From an uncultured Pseudomonadota bacterium (lineage in GTDB: Bacteria > Myxococcota_A > UBA796 > SXON01): a stretch of DNA of 35,268 bases. The stretch is taken from positions 1-35,268 of the forward strand of contig CAIUMM010000121.1 in assembly GCA_903900265.1 (NCBI GenBank). Direction: 5' to 3'. The translations under genes were made by a program, and so were the position numbers. The notes under the pieces were generated by a model, which did no database searches, was not told where the DNA came from, and saw only the letters and a list, made by a program, of their open reading frames with translations. This document shows positions 27,380 through 35,268 of this stretch, piece by piece (position 1 is the first letter of the stretch; every line of letters starts with the position of its first letter).

Positions 27380-28648
27380 CTACTTGGGCGTACGCCGCGC
27401 ACGCCGATCGGTGCGCTTGACGGCGGCGCGCTGCTCGCCGCGCTGACGCGCTTCGGCCTTGGAGGGACGCGCCCGCTGGGCGTGGAGCGCCTCGCCGGTG
27501 TCGAGCCGCCCGCCCTGCGCGAGCCGCTCGATCTCTTTCAACTTCATCTCGTCATTGGGCGTGATGAAGTTGTAAACCGTGCCGGTCGTGGTCTTGCCAT
27601 CCGGCCCCAATCGTCCGATACGGCCGATACGATGCAGGTATTCGCTCGGGCGCTCCGGCAGGTCGTAGTTCAATACGAAGGTCAAGCCGGGGATGTGCAG
27701 GCCACGGCCGCCGAGCTCAGTCGTCAGCAACAACCGACCTTCTCCCGAGCGAAAGCGCTTCAGCGCCGCGGCACGCTCGCGGGGGAGCCAGGCGCCGTGC
27801 ACCACGATGACGGAGTGCCCGCGCTCAGTGAGCGCCGCCGCCACTTCGTCCGCGGTCTCGCGTCGGTTGGTGAACCCGATGCCGCGGGAGGTCGGATCCT
27901 TGATCGCGACCAGAATATCGCTGGCGACGTCCGCTTTTTCGGTCCAGCGCAAGCGCACATTCTTGATCTGGATCGTCGACGGCGCCTTGTGGGTGTCCTT
28001 CGCTTCCAGCAGACTGGGACGCTCGGGGCGGTTCAGCGCCCAGTGGCGGATCGGCTCGGGCAACGTCGCGCTGACCAGCACCAGCTGACGCGCGGCCGGC
28101 GTGGCGTCGATGCACGAGACGGTGTCTTCGCGCTGGCCAAAGTCCAGCAGCGTGTCGGCCTCATCGACGATGACGATGCGCACATCGGAAGGATCGACGG
28201 TGCCAGCGGCGATCAGCGTGCGGAGCCGCTGCGGGTTCGCGACCAGCACCTCGCAGGGGGTCGAGAGCTGCTTGCGGGTGTCGGACGCGGTCTGACCGCC
28301 GGAAACCGAGCGCACACGCTGCTTCACGCCGTGCCCCATGCTCTTGAGCACCCGCTCGGTCTGCAGCACCAGCTCGCGCGTGGCGGTGAGGATGATCGCG
28401 CGCGGACGGGCGATCGCGGAGACCATGCCCTCGGCGTCTTCGATGCCGCGCAGGCGCTGAAGCACCGGCAAGCCGTAGGCGAGGGTTTTTCCCGAGCCGG
28501 TGGGGGCGAGGCAAAGGCAGCTTGCTCCGCCGAGGATCGCATGAATGCACAGACGCTGTACGGGGGAAGGCTCGGTCAGATGGGCTTCATCGAGACAACG
28601 AACCAGACCGGGCAGGAGGCCAAGGGCCGAAAAGGAGCTGGAGGACAT
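27380..28648 (-). CDS. DEAD-box ATP-dependent RNA helicase
   Basis: A 422-aa DEAD-box helicase. In order: Q-motif region (FSALGLLPGLVRCL, EPSPVQ), motif I APTGSGKT, motif Ia TATREL, motif II DEAD, motif III SAT, motif IV-V (GIGFTNRRE, TTELGGRGL) and motif VI HRIGRIGR. Motif VI usually reads HRIGRTGR, so a Thr is replaced by Ile. The basic C-terminal tail (KRTDRRARRTPK) probably helps bind RNA. Such enzymes unwind short RNA helices in ribosome assembly, decay or cold adaptation; which one cannot be read here. ATG 28646-28648 puts the Q-motif near the N-terminus; an ATG 10 codons upstream is less likely. First gene of a three-gene operon. Confidence 0.93.
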   Translation of the reverse strand: MSSSSFSALGLLPGLVRCLDEAHLTEPSPVQRLCIHAILGGASCLCLAPTGSGKTLAYGLPVLQRLRGIEDAEGMVSAIARPRAIILTATRELVLQTERVLKSMGHGVKQRVRSVSGGQTASDTRKQLSTPCEVLVANPQRLRTLIAAGTVDPSDVRIVIVDEADTLLDFGQREDTVSCIDATPAARQLVLVSATLPEPIRHWALNRPERPSLLEAKDTHKAPSTIQIKNVRLRWTEKADVASDILVAIKDPTSRGIGFTNRRETADEVAAALTERGHSVIVVHGAWLPRERAAALKRFRSGEGRLLLTTELGGRGLHIPGLTFVLNYDLPERPSEYLHRIGRIGRLGPDGKTTTGTVYNFITPNDEMKLKEIERLAQGGRLDTGEALHAQRARPSKAEARQRGEQRAAVKRTDRRARRTPK

Positions 28649-28769
28649 GCGCGGCGAATAACTCCGGGCACCGCCCATCTACAGAACTTTTTACGGGGGA
28701 GACCGCGTTCAGCCCAACGGCGAGCCGGAATCCGCCGGGCTACGGTGGGGTTCCTCACTCGGGTCCATC
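28649..28769. promoter_or_regulatory. Divergent upstream region, helicase and asparagine-synthase-like gene
   Basis: A 121-bp region. On the plus strand a possible hairpin (AGCC/GGCT and CGGCG/CGCCG around 28711-28741, with a 3-base bulge) lies in the leader of the asparagine-synthase-like gene. I cannot find well-matched -35/-10 boxes for either gene. Confidence 0.3.
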
Positions 28770-30530
28770 ATGGGCGGCATCGCCGGCCTCTTCCACCCTG
28801 CTCCCGCCGCGCAGCCCGCCGCCGAAGAGCGCGACGCGCTGTTCACCGGCTCCAGCTTTCTCGGAGATCACGCGTTCCTCGTCGCGCAGGCCCGATCGAC
28901 GCTGGCGCGAAACGACCGCTATGTCGTGATGGTCTCCGGCCACTTCGACCGCGCGCCGGCCACCGGACAATCCGCAGCGGAGGTGCTGTTGGAGTATTGG
29001 GAGAAGTTGGGCGCTGAGGCGCTCTCCCAGTTTGATGGCGCGTTTATCGCCGCGGTGTTCGAGCGGAACGGGCGGGACGGCCCGACCTTGAACCTCATCC
29101 GCGATGCCTTCGGCATTCGCCGCCTGTATTGGGCGGCGAAGGGCGGGCGCTTCGCGTTCGCGAGCGGCGTTCGCCCGCTGCTGGACCTGCCGTGGGTCAG
29201 CCGCGATCTCGCACGCGAGAACCTGGCCGAATACTTGTCTTTTCGGTACAACCACGCGCCTCGCACGCTGCTGCGGGATGTGTCCGTGCTGCCCGCCGGG
29301 CACGTGCTGGTGCACAACGCCCGCGGGACGCGCGTCGAGCCTTGGTTCAAGCTCCGCTACAGCCCACCGTACGCCGATGTCCCTCCCGACGCGCCGACGC
29401 TGCGCGAGCTGGAGCAACGCCTGAACCGCGCGGTCGCGTCCCGGTCGTCGGGCAAAGAGCGCGTCGGCGTGTTCTTGTCCGGCGGACTGGACTCCAGCGC
29501 GCTCACGCTGTTCGCGTCCCGCCTTGGCCCGGTCAGCACCTTCACCGTCGGCATGGAGGACAGCGAGGGCGACGAGACCCCCTACGCCGGCCGCGTGGCC
29601 AACCTCCTCCACACCCGTCACGAGGTGCTGCGCGTCTCCGCCGACGCGTTCGCCGACGCGATGGACGTCGTCATCGGGCGAAGCGACCAGCCGCCGCCCG
29701 ACCCCGCCGCGATGCCCCAGTACCTGTTGGCGAAGGCCGCAAAGCCACACGTGGACGTGATCCTGTCCGGAGACGGCGGAGATGAAGTGTTCGGCGGGCG
29801 CATGGTCGGGCTGTTGGCGCAAGAGATGCGCGTCTCGGCGCTGCTCGCGCGCTTGCCGGGCGGCGGCCTGATCGGACGCAGCCTAAAGGGGCGACCGGAG
29901 CTCAAATATGCGTCCTCGCCCTTCGGGCTTTCGCGGCTGATCGGCGGCGTACACGCGTTCAACAGCGGCGCGCGCGCCGCCACGCTGCGCGACCCCGGAT
30001 GGGTGCGGAAAGGCATCCGTCGCGTGTGCCTCGAGCCGCTGTACCGCGAGGTCGCCAGCGATCCGATCAACGAGATCCTCCACGTCTACTTGCGCGGGAG
30101 GATGGCCGAAGACGCGCTGCCCCGCGCTGGGACCGCCGCCGCGCTCGCCGGGATCGGACTCCGCGAGCCGCTGCTGGATCGCAACCTCGTCGGCTTCATG
30201 GCGGCGATCCCCGGACCCTGGAAGGTGCGCACCCGGATCGGCGGGCCGATCACCAAGTGGCCGTTGCGCGAGATGTTACGCCCCATCCTCGGGAAACAGC
30301 TGGTTCAGCGTCCGAAGCGCGTGCTCCCCGGGCCTTGGCGTCGCTGGTTGACGGGCGGCCAGCCGTTCATCAACGAGCGCATCGCCGCGTTGAAAGAAGA
30401 CAAGTTCAAGCTCTTCGCGTCGGGAGCGGTGGGGTCGCTGGTGCAGAACATCGAGGCGCCCGGCAGCGAGGGCCAGCTGTGGACCTTGCTCCTGCTGGAT
30501 GCGTGGCTTCGGGACCTGAAGGTGGTCTGA
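28770..30530 (+). CDS. Asparagine-synthase-like protein lacking the glutaminase cysteine
   Basis: A 586-aa AsnB-family protein. The synthetase domain is intact: the pyrophosphate loop SGGLDSS (237-243) and SGDGGDEVFGG (333-343). The N-terminal Ntn domain begins MGGIAG, where glutamine-dependent enzymes have MCGIAG with Cys2 as nucleophile. It also shows no NGEIYN-type glutamine-binding motif. Glutamine hydrolysis is therefore unlikely. Homologues without the cysteine use other chemistry, for example beta-lactam synthetase, or free ammonia. It is probably an AMP-forming amide- or ring-forming enzyme on an unknown substrate. The ribosome-binding site before ATG 28770 is weak. A SnoaL-like gene follows 2 bp after the stop, suggesting one pathway. 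Confidence 0.88.
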   Translation: MGGIAGLFHPAPAAQPAAEERDALFTGSSFLGDHAFLVAQARSTLARNDRYVVMVSGHFDRAPATGQSAAEVLLEYWEKLGAEALSQFDGAFIAAVFERNGRDGPTLNLIRDAFGIRRLYWAAKGGRFAFASGVRPLLDLPWVSRDLARENLAEYLSFRYNHAPRTLLRDVSVLPAGHVLVHNARGTRVEPWFKLRYSPPYADVPPDAPTLRELEQRLNRAVASRSSGKERVGVFLSGGLDSSALTLFASRLGPVSTFTVGMEDSEGDETPYAGRVANLLHTRHEVLRVSADAFADAMDVVIGRSDQPPPDPAAMPQYLLAKAAKPHVDVILSGDGGDEVFGGRMVGLLAQEMRVSALLARLPGGGLIGRSLKGRPELKYASSPFGLSRLIGGVHAFNSGARAATLRDPGWVRKGIRRVCLEPLYREVASDPINEILHVYLRGRMAEDALPRAGTAAALAGIGLREPLLDRNLVGFMAAIPGPWKVRTRIGGPITKWPLREMLRPILGKQLVQRPKRVLPGPWRRWLTGGQPFINERIAALKEDKFKLFASGAVGSLVQNIEAPGSEGQLWTLLLLDAWLRDLKVV

Positions 30531-30532
30531 GC

Positions 30533-30928
30533 ATGAACCACCCTGCCCTCGACGTGCTTTTTCGGCAACGGGATGCCTGGAACCGCGGCGATCGCGCGGG
30601 CTACCTCGCGGAGTGTGCGCCGGACATCGTCTACGTCAGCGCCCGCGGGGTCGCGTTCGGCCGCGAAGCGGTCGCGCAAAGCCTGACCGACGCGTATCCG
30701 GACCCGCGGTCCATGGGGACGCTCGCGCTGGACATCCTGAACGTCGAGGTCGCGCCCGCGCAGGTACGGGTGGTGCTGAACTGGCGGGTGCAGCGCGACG
30801 AGGTCCCGACCGGCGGCGCGGCGCTGTTGATCCTCGCGGAGCGCGCCGGCGTCTGGCAGGTGACCCACGACGCCACGGTGTCTACGCCCGCTCCAACCAC
30901 GCGTCCGTCTCCTCCCGCGGGCGCGTGA
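30533..30928 (+). CDS. SnoaL-like/DUF4440-type small protein
   Basis: A 131-aa protein of NTF2-like fold by pattern: an N-terminal helix LFRQRDAWNRGDRAGYLAECAPDIVYVS, a GREAVAQSLTDAYP segment, and strands ending in GVWQVTHDATVST. Such cone-shaped dimers are enzymes or binding proteins in many pathways, including polyketide cyclisation. The tail is Pro/Thr-rich. ATG 30533-30535 is 2 bp after the asparagine-synthase-like gene. Its last 47 bp overlap the end of the convergent membrane protein gene. Function is open. Confidence 0.82.
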   Translation: MNHPALDVLFRQRDAWNRGDRAGYLAECAPDIVYVSARGVAFGREAVAQSLTDAYPDPRSMGTLALDILNVEVAPAQVRVVLNWRVQRDEVPTGGAALLILAERAGVWQVTHDATVSTPAPTTRPSPPAGA

Positions 30929-31763
30929 GCAGCAGGAACGCGCGCGTCCACGCATAGTCGTGGACCGCCAGCGCGATCGGGCTGGTGACCAAGCTGCCGA
31001 CGCAGAGCAGGCAGAACCCCGCGAACGTAGCGATCATCCGCGCCAACCACAGCGTCACGCCGAAGACCACGATCTGCAGCCGCTTGCCGCGGGCCATCGC
31101 CCAACTCTCCCCGAGCGCGTCCACCGCGCTGCGCTGGTCGAACACCACCATGTACTCCCCGAACACCAGCCCCAAACCGACGTAGACGCCGACCGGCACG
31201 GCGAGCAGCACGGAGAGCGCCACGCCAAACAGTCCCACCGCGCTCTGGTCGTGGGCGTAGGCCCAATACGCCAAGGCCAAGCCCGGCACCGCAGGCAACG
31301 TCACCGCACCGACGCCGATAAAGCTCCGCAGCAGCGACCACACCAGCATGGGTACAAAGCGGTCCGCGCCCGAGAACAACGTGCTCCAGTCACTCGCGCC
31401 GGTGCGCAAAACCTGCTCCTGCACGCGCAGCCAGCCCGGGATGAACCACGCCCGCAACGCGTACACCGCGGCCACGACCACGACGATCAGCACCACCACG
31501 GCCACCGCAACAGCCGCGGTGATGCCGAGCGTGCGCGGGTCCCAGTCCCAGCGCGGCATCGCACCGCCGGAGCCGGCGTCCCCAAGCTGCGTCGCGCCGC
31601 CGGGGTTTCCGGTGGCGCCGCCCTCGGTGCACCCCTTGATGCAGCCCCCGACGAACAGGATCGGCCACGCGCGCCGGAACCCCTCCATCCCGGATCGAAT
31701 GCCCGCCACGGCGTCAAAGGCTTCGCTGCGCGGCGGCGTGAGGGTCGCGGGGTCGTCGGCCAA
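30882..31763 (-). CDS. Multi-spanning membrane protein of unknown function
   Basis: A 293-aa integral membrane protein with about six helices, the most evident at residues about 80-105, 140-165, 175-200, 205-220 and 240-265. A Gly-rich loop with two Cys (FVGGCIKGC) lies before the first long helix. The layout, with a conserved-looking FDQRSAVDALGESWAMARGK amphipathic stretch between helices, resembles the DUF975/glycerophosphodiesterase-membrane-domain type, but this is only a loose likeness. TTG 31761-31763 is supported by AAGGAG five bases upstream. It runs against the SnoaL-like gene with a 47-bp tail overlap. Confidence 0.75.
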   Translation of the reverse strand: MADDPATLTPPRSEAFDAVAGIRSGMEGFRRAWPILFVGGCIKGCTEGGATGNPGGATQLGDAGSGGAMPRWDWDPRTLGITAAVAVAVVVLIVVVVAAVYALRAWFIPGWLRVQEQVLRTGASDWSTLFSGADRFVPMLVWSLLRSFIGVGAVTLPAVPGLALAYWAYAHDQSAVGLFGVALSVLLAVPVGVYVGLGLVFGEYMVVFDQRSAVDALGESWAMARGKRLQIVVFGVTLWLARMIATFAGFCLLCVGSLVTSPIALAVHDYAWTRAFLLLTRPREETDAWLERA

Positions 31764-31899
31764 GGCTGCTCCTTGGAATGGCCCGTTGGAGCCACGTCCT
31801 CCTCGACACTATGCACGCCCAAGCTCGAAGCGATCGGGTGCTGAAATCACCCGCTGTGATCTCCAACAACCCGCCCCGCGTCCACGTTACTCACTGGGT

Positions 31900-32775
31900 A
31901 TGGACTCCCGCCCCTCGCTCACCGCCGAAGCCGTCTGCTTCATGCGCGCGGTCGACCAGCTGAGCGCGCCGGCAGACCGCGTGATCGATGACCCCTACGC
32001 GCGGCACTTCCTCACGCCGCCCTGGCGCGCGCTGCTCAGCGTCCCGCCGCTGGCCTGGCGCACGCTGCCCGAGCTGACCACCTACATTCGGGCGCGCCAC
32101 CGCTACATGGACGATCGCCTGCGGGACGCGCTCGACCCCGCTCACGCCGCGGCGCTGCGCGGCCCGATCGAGCAGCTGGTGATCCTCGGCGCCGGCTACG
32201 ACATGCGTGGGGTGCGGCTCGCGCCGGAGCTGTCTGGACGCCCGGTGTTCGAGGTCGACTACCCGACGACCGCCGCGCGCAAGCAACGCATCCTCGCCAG
32301 CCTCGCCGCAGCCCTCGTGGGCGGCTCGGCTCGCCCCGACCTAAAGTACGTCACGCTCGACTTCCAGACCGAATCGGTCGAAGACGTGCTGCTCGCCGCC
32401 GGCTTCGACCCCCGAAAGCGCACGTTCTTCACGTGGGAGGGCGTGTCGATGTACCTGTCGCGCGCCGCGGTCCACGCCACGCTCGGCGCGCTGCGCAGGC
32501 TCGCCGCGCCGGGATCCGCGCTGACGATGGACTACTTCCGCTATTTGGACGCCCCGACGCTCGGCGCTTCCGCACGGCGATTTGGCGCAGGGCTGCTCGC
32601 GTTTGTCGCCGAGCCGGTCACGTTTCCGATGCATCCTGAGGACGTCGGCGACTTCATGGCCCGCGACGGCTGGCGGGTGACCGACATCGCCGACTCCGAG
32701 GAGCTACAACGGCGCTACATCCGGGATGGTCGCGTCGTCTACCCTGCCAACTTCGTGGTTCACGCCGTAGTCTAA
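31900..32775 (+). CDS. SAM-dependent methyltransferase, TIGR00027/leucine carboxyl methyltransferase-like
   Basis: A 291-aa class I methyltransferase. It begins PSLTAEAVCFMRAVDQL and DDPYARHFL, the opening of the TIGR00027 group. The SAM-binding motif is VILGAGYDMRGVRL (94-107), followed by the acidic FEVDYP at the end of strand 2. A later FFTWEGVSMYLSR block fits the family. Members methylate carboxylates or small molecules, mostly of unknown identity. ATG 31900-31902 has only a weak upstream GGGT; the family-like start supports it. The 136-bp upstream region is shared with the divergent membrane protein gene and includes a short inverted repeat (ATCAC/GTGAT, 31846-31860). Confidence 0.9.
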   Translation: MDSRPSLTAEAVCFMRAVDQLSAPADRVIDDPYARHFLTPPWRALLSVPPLAWRTLPELTTYIRARHRYMDDRLRDALDPAHAAALRGPIEQLVILGAGYDMRGVRLAPELSGRPVFEVDYPTTAARKQRILASLAAALVGGSARPDLKYVTLDFQTESVEDVLLAAGFDPRKRTFFTWEGVSMYLSRAAVHATLGALRRLAAPGSALTMDYFRYLDAPTLGASARRFGAGLLAFVAEPVTFPMHPEDVGDFMARDGWRVTDIADSEELQRRYIRDGRVVYPANFVVHAVV

Positions 32776-32790
32776 ATTCCCGGCCCACTC

Positions 32791-32819
32791 TTGACACGTC
32801 AGCACTCTGCCCATTGTAA
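32791..32819 (+). promoter_or_regulatory. Sigma70-type promoter of the desaturase gene
   Basis: A perfect -35 box TTGACA (32791-32796), a 17-base spacer, and TTGTAA (32814-32819) as -10. It lies in the 134-bp gap after the methyltransferase gene and points to the desaturase. Confidence 0.7.
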
Positions 32820-32820
32820 A

Positions 32821-32836
32821 CCGACCAGTCAGTCGG
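32821..32836 (+). promoter_or_regulatory. Possible operator overlapping the desaturase transcription start
   Basis: The inverted repeat CCGAC-N6-GTCGG starts one base after the -10 box, covering the expected +1. A repressor bound here would block transcription. The half-site style resembles TetR-family operators, such as those of fatty-acid-sensing regulators, but the regulator is not in the window. Confidence 0.45.
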
Positions 32837-32909
32837 CAAATAATCAGGAAGATCGGCCTTGTGGAGCAGGGTCACATCAAGTAGAACGCCGGCACGTCCC
32901 GGAGAGCGA

Positions 32910-33959
32910 ATGCGTAAAGGTCCTGAGCTGGTGCGCGCCTCGAACCCGTATGCGGTCGAGGACCGCAAACGTACGTGGCAGCTGCTCCTCGTCGCGCTGG
33001 TCGTGTTCTTCTCGGCGTTGGGCGCCACCGTCGCCACGCCGTTTGAAGCGGGCGCCGTCTTCGGCCTCACCGGAGCCGCCAGCATCGCGGTCGGCGTCGC
33101 CGTCAAAGTGCTGTTCGCGACGCTCGCCGGCCTGACGCTGATCCGCCTGTTCATCTTCTACCATGACTACCTGCACGGCGCGATCCTGACGGGTTCAAAG
33201 GCCGGAAAGTGGGTGATGTACCTCGTCGGCTACTGGGTGCTCTCCGGCCCCAGCGTCTGGAAGCAGACCCACGACTACCACCACAAGCACACCGCCAAGA
33301 TGGTCGGCGCGTCCATCGGCAGCTACCCGATCGTGACTGTCGACATGTGGGGCGTGATGACCCCGGCGCAGCGCCGCGATTACAAGCTCGTGCGCCACCC
33401 GCTCACGATGGTCCTCGGCTACTTCACCGTGTTCATCCTCGGGATGTGCATCTCCCCCTTCCGTCGCAACCCGGCGCAGCACAAAGACGGCCTGTACGCC
33501 CTGATCGGCCACGCCGCGCTGGTCGGCGGCCTCGCGCTGGCGTTTGGCCCGGCCAACGCGTTCTTCGCGGGCATGCTGCCGGTGATGGTCGCTACCGGCC
33601 TCGGCAGCTACCTGTTCTACGCGCAGCACAACTTCCCGGACATGGCGATCCGCGGGCGCCACGAGTGGGAGTACACCTTCGCTGCGCTGCACAGCAGCTC
33701 GATGATGGACATGCCCGAGTGGCTGCACTGGTTCACCGGCAACATCGGCTACCACCACATCCATCACCTCAACCACCGCATCCCGTTCTACCGCTTGCCC
33801 GAAGCGATGGCCGGCCTGCCCGAGCTGCAGAACCCGCACCGCACCTCTTGGGCGCCGTCGGAGATCCGCAAGTGCCTGATGCTGAAGGTGTGGGACCCGG
33901 GTCAGGGCCGCATGGTCAGCTACGAAGAGGCCAGCGCGCTGGCGCTCGCCGCGAAGTAA
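32910..33959 (+). CDS. Membrane fatty-acid desaturase
   Basis: A 349-aa desaturase with the three di-iron histidine boxes: HDYLH (85-89), HDYHHKH (121-127) and HHIHH (282-286), plus QHNFP (239-243) between them. Membrane helices flank the boxes (about 22-78, 165-185, 200-228). The Tyr-spaced first box and HNFP match the omega-6/delta-12 type, so it probably introduces a cis double bond into membrane lipid acyl chains, adapting fluidity. ATG 32910-32912 has GGAG nearby (7 bases upstream). It has its own promoter and possible operator and is followed 33 bp later by the adenosine-deaminase-family gene. Confidence 0.92.
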   Translation: MRKGPELVRASNPYAVEDRKRTWQLLLVALVVFFSALGATVATPFEAGAVFGLTGAASIAVGVAVKVLFATLAGLTLIRLFIFYHDYLHGAILTGSKAGKWVMYLVGYWVLSGPSVWKQTHDYHHKHTAKMVGASIGSYPIVTVDMWGVMTPAQRRDYKLVRHPLTMVLGYFTVFILGMCISPFRRNPAQHKDGLYALIGHAALVGGLALAFGPANAFFAGMLPVMVATGLGSYLFYAQHNFPDMAIRGRHEWEYTFAALHSSSMMDMPEWLHWFTGNIGYHHIHHLNHRIPFYRLPEAMAGLPELQNPHRTSWAPSEIRKCLMLKVWDPGQGRMVSYEEASALALAAK

Positions 33960-33992
33960 AGCCCGAGGGCCGCGAACGGGCTAAGACCACCT

Positions 33993-35234
33993 ATGCTCAC
34001 CGACGCCCTGATTCGTGCTCTCCCCAAGGCCGACCTCCACGTCCACTTGGACGGATCCCTGCGGGTTTCTACGCTGATCGAGCTGGCCCGCGAGCGCGGC
34101 GTCAAGCTGCCCAGCACCACCGAGGAGGGCATGAACGCCTTGGTGTTCAAGCCCACCTACGCCGATCTCGGCGAGTACCTCGCGGGTTTCGCATGGACCT
34201 GCTCGGTCATGCAGGACCGCGAGTCGCTGGAGCGCATCGCGTATGAATTCGCGTGGGACAACTGGGACGAAGGCGTTCGCTACGTCGAGCTGCGCTTCGC
34301 CCCGCAGCTGCACCAGCACGACGACATGGACGGCCGCGAGGTGCTCGTCGCCGTCAACAACGGCATGGCGCGCGCGCAGGCCGAGATCAACGCGATCGTG
34401 CAGGCGCGCATCCTCGCGACCAACCAGCCCGAGCCGGGGTTCCGCTACGGCATCATCGTCTGCGCGCTGCGGGCGTTCAACGACCAACTGTCCACGTACT
34501 ACGGGCAGTTGATGCGGGCGCTCGCCAAAGCGCCGCGCAAGAAGGTGTTTGGGCTCGCCAGCTTGGAGCTCGCGCGCGAGGCCGTTTGGGCGCGGGACGA
34601 AGCAGGGATCCCGGTCGTCGGTTTTGACCTCGCCGGCCAAGAAGACGGCTATCCGGCCATCGATCACCTCGACGCCTACGACTTTGCGCATGAGCACTTC
34701 ATGCACAAGACCGTGCACGCGGGCGAGGCCTACGGCGCCGAGAGCATCTTCCAGGCGATCACCAAGCTGCACGCCGACCGCATCGGCCACGGCTACTTGC
34801 TGTTCTCGCCCGAGCGCGTCACCGACCCCAAGGTGTCCGACCGGGACGCCTACACCCGCACGCTCGCCAACTACATCGCCGACAGTCGCGTGACGATGGA
34901 GGTCTGCATCACCTCCAACCTGCAGACCAACCCCAACATCCGCAGCGCCGGCGAGCACGCGCTGCGCAAGATGGTCGATGCGCGGCTCTCAGTGGCCATC
35001 TGCACCGACAACCGCCTCGTGTCGCACACCACGGTCAGCAACGAGATCCGCCAAGCGGTGGACCACTGCGGTGTCAACGAGCGCGAGCTGCGCGACATCG
35101 TGATCCACGGCTTCAAGCGCAGCTTCTTCGCGGGCTCTTACGCCGAGAAGCGCCAGTATGTACGCAGCGTCATCGACTACTACGACCGCATCGTGCGCGA
35201 GCACAAGGCCGCCGAGGCTACCGCGGGTCTCTGA
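33993..35234 (+). CDS. Adenosine-deaminase-family amidohydrolase
   Basis: A 413-aa protein of the metal-dependent adenosine/AMP deaminase family. Zinc ligands are present: HVHLDG (His16, His18), VHAGE (242-245) and the zinc Asp339. DRIGHG (262-267) and CITSN also match. In ordinary adenosine deaminase the segment is TDDP, where the second Asp contacts the purine ring; here it is TDN (Asn340). The protein is longer than usual (about 340 aa), mostly by an insert between 275 and 295. It may deaminate a related nucleoside or an altered purine. ATG 33993-33995; the stop is 34 bp before the window end. Confidence 0.85.
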   Translation: MLTDALIRALPKADLHVHLDGSLRVSTLIELARERGVKLPSTTEEGMNALVFKPTYADLGEYLAGFAWTCSVMQDRESLERIAYEFAWDNWDEGVRYVELRFAPQLHQHDDMDGREVLVAVNNGMARAQAEINAIVQARILATNQPEPGFRYGIIVCALRAFNDQLSTYYGQLMRALAKAPRKKVFGLASLELAREAVWARDEAGIPVVGFDLAGQEDGYPAIDHLDAYDFAHEHFMHKTVHAGEAYGAESIFQAITKLHADRIGHGYLLFSPERVTDPKVSDRDAYTRTLANYIADSRVTMEVCITSNLQTNPNIRSAGEHALRKMVDARLSVAICTDNRLVSHTTVSNEIRQAVDHCGVNERELRDIVIHGFKRSFFAGSYAEKRQYVRSVIDYYDRIVREHKAAEATAGL

Positions 35235-35268
35235 GCTGAGTTTCGCTGACACGCTCGTCGCTGACATG

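Noticed and set aside
28711..28741. Bulged hairpin upstream of the asparagine-synthase-like gene as a riboswitch
   Set aside because: Too short, and matches no riboswitch layout I know; in GC-rich DNA such stems are frequent.
31846..31860. Inverted repeat ATCAC-N5-GTGAT before the methyltransferase gene
   Set aside because: Only five base pairs, with no promoter boxes nearby; too weak to call an operator.

Overview
The window is a GC-rich stretch of bacterial chromosome carrying mostly housekeeping and cell-envelope genes. Several features point to Myxococcota or a neighbouring deltaproteobacterial lineage: lipoproteins with long Asp/Thr/Ser linkers, a protein built of MopE-type Cys/Asp repeats, the order pilC-pilS-pilR, frequent GTG and TTG starts, and many secreted proteins of unknown function. 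This placement is an inference from gene content; no rRNA is present to confirm it. I see no prophage, integrase, transposase gene, CRISPR array or recognisable defence system.

Region 1 (1-1270, minus): four tRNA genes, Thr(TGT)-Tyr(GTA)-Gly(TCC)-Thr(GGT), run into the 5' part of an EF-Tu gene. This is the order of the E. coli thrU-tyrU-glyT-thrT-tufB operon, and a sigma70-like promoter lies upstream.

Region 2 (1301-8388): envelope genes on the minus strand (a SPOR-domain protein, an M50 membrane protease, and a 911-aa Asp-rich lipoprotein that looks like an M30 peptidase with its zinc site lost). An epmA-like EF-P lysine ligase reads the other way. Then come a small putative lipoprotein and a possible beta-barrel frame with no convincing start.

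Region 3 (8389-16665): a GspH-like pseudopilin diverges from pntA-pntB, the proton-translocating transhydrogenase. After these are an outer-membrane protein, dksA, galU, a DUF547 lipoprotein, and an operon of a TlpA-like thioredoxin lipoprotein with an unknown 153-aa protein.

Region 4 (16747-24895, all minus): pilC-pilS-pilR (type IV pilus platform protein and its two-component regulators), a leuB-type dehydrogenase, and the translationally coupled pair tldD-tldE (pmbA).

Region 5 (24971-28648): a 60-bp, almost perfect, AT-richer palindrome, then a minus-strand operon of a DEAD-box helicase, an isochorismatase-family hydrolase and a MopE-repeat lipoprotein.

Region 6 (28770-35234): an asparagine-synthase homologue lacking the glutaminase cysteine, followed 2 bp later by a SnoaL-like protein. 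Then a membrane protein (minus), a TIGR00027-type methyltransferase, a fatty-acid desaturase with a promoter and possible operator, and an adenosine-deaminase-family protein with an altered active-site residue.

There is no gene-free stretch longer than about 140 bases. The most unusual items are the palindrome, the apparently dead M30-like peptidase, the Cys-less asparagine-synthase homologue, and the frame without a start codon.
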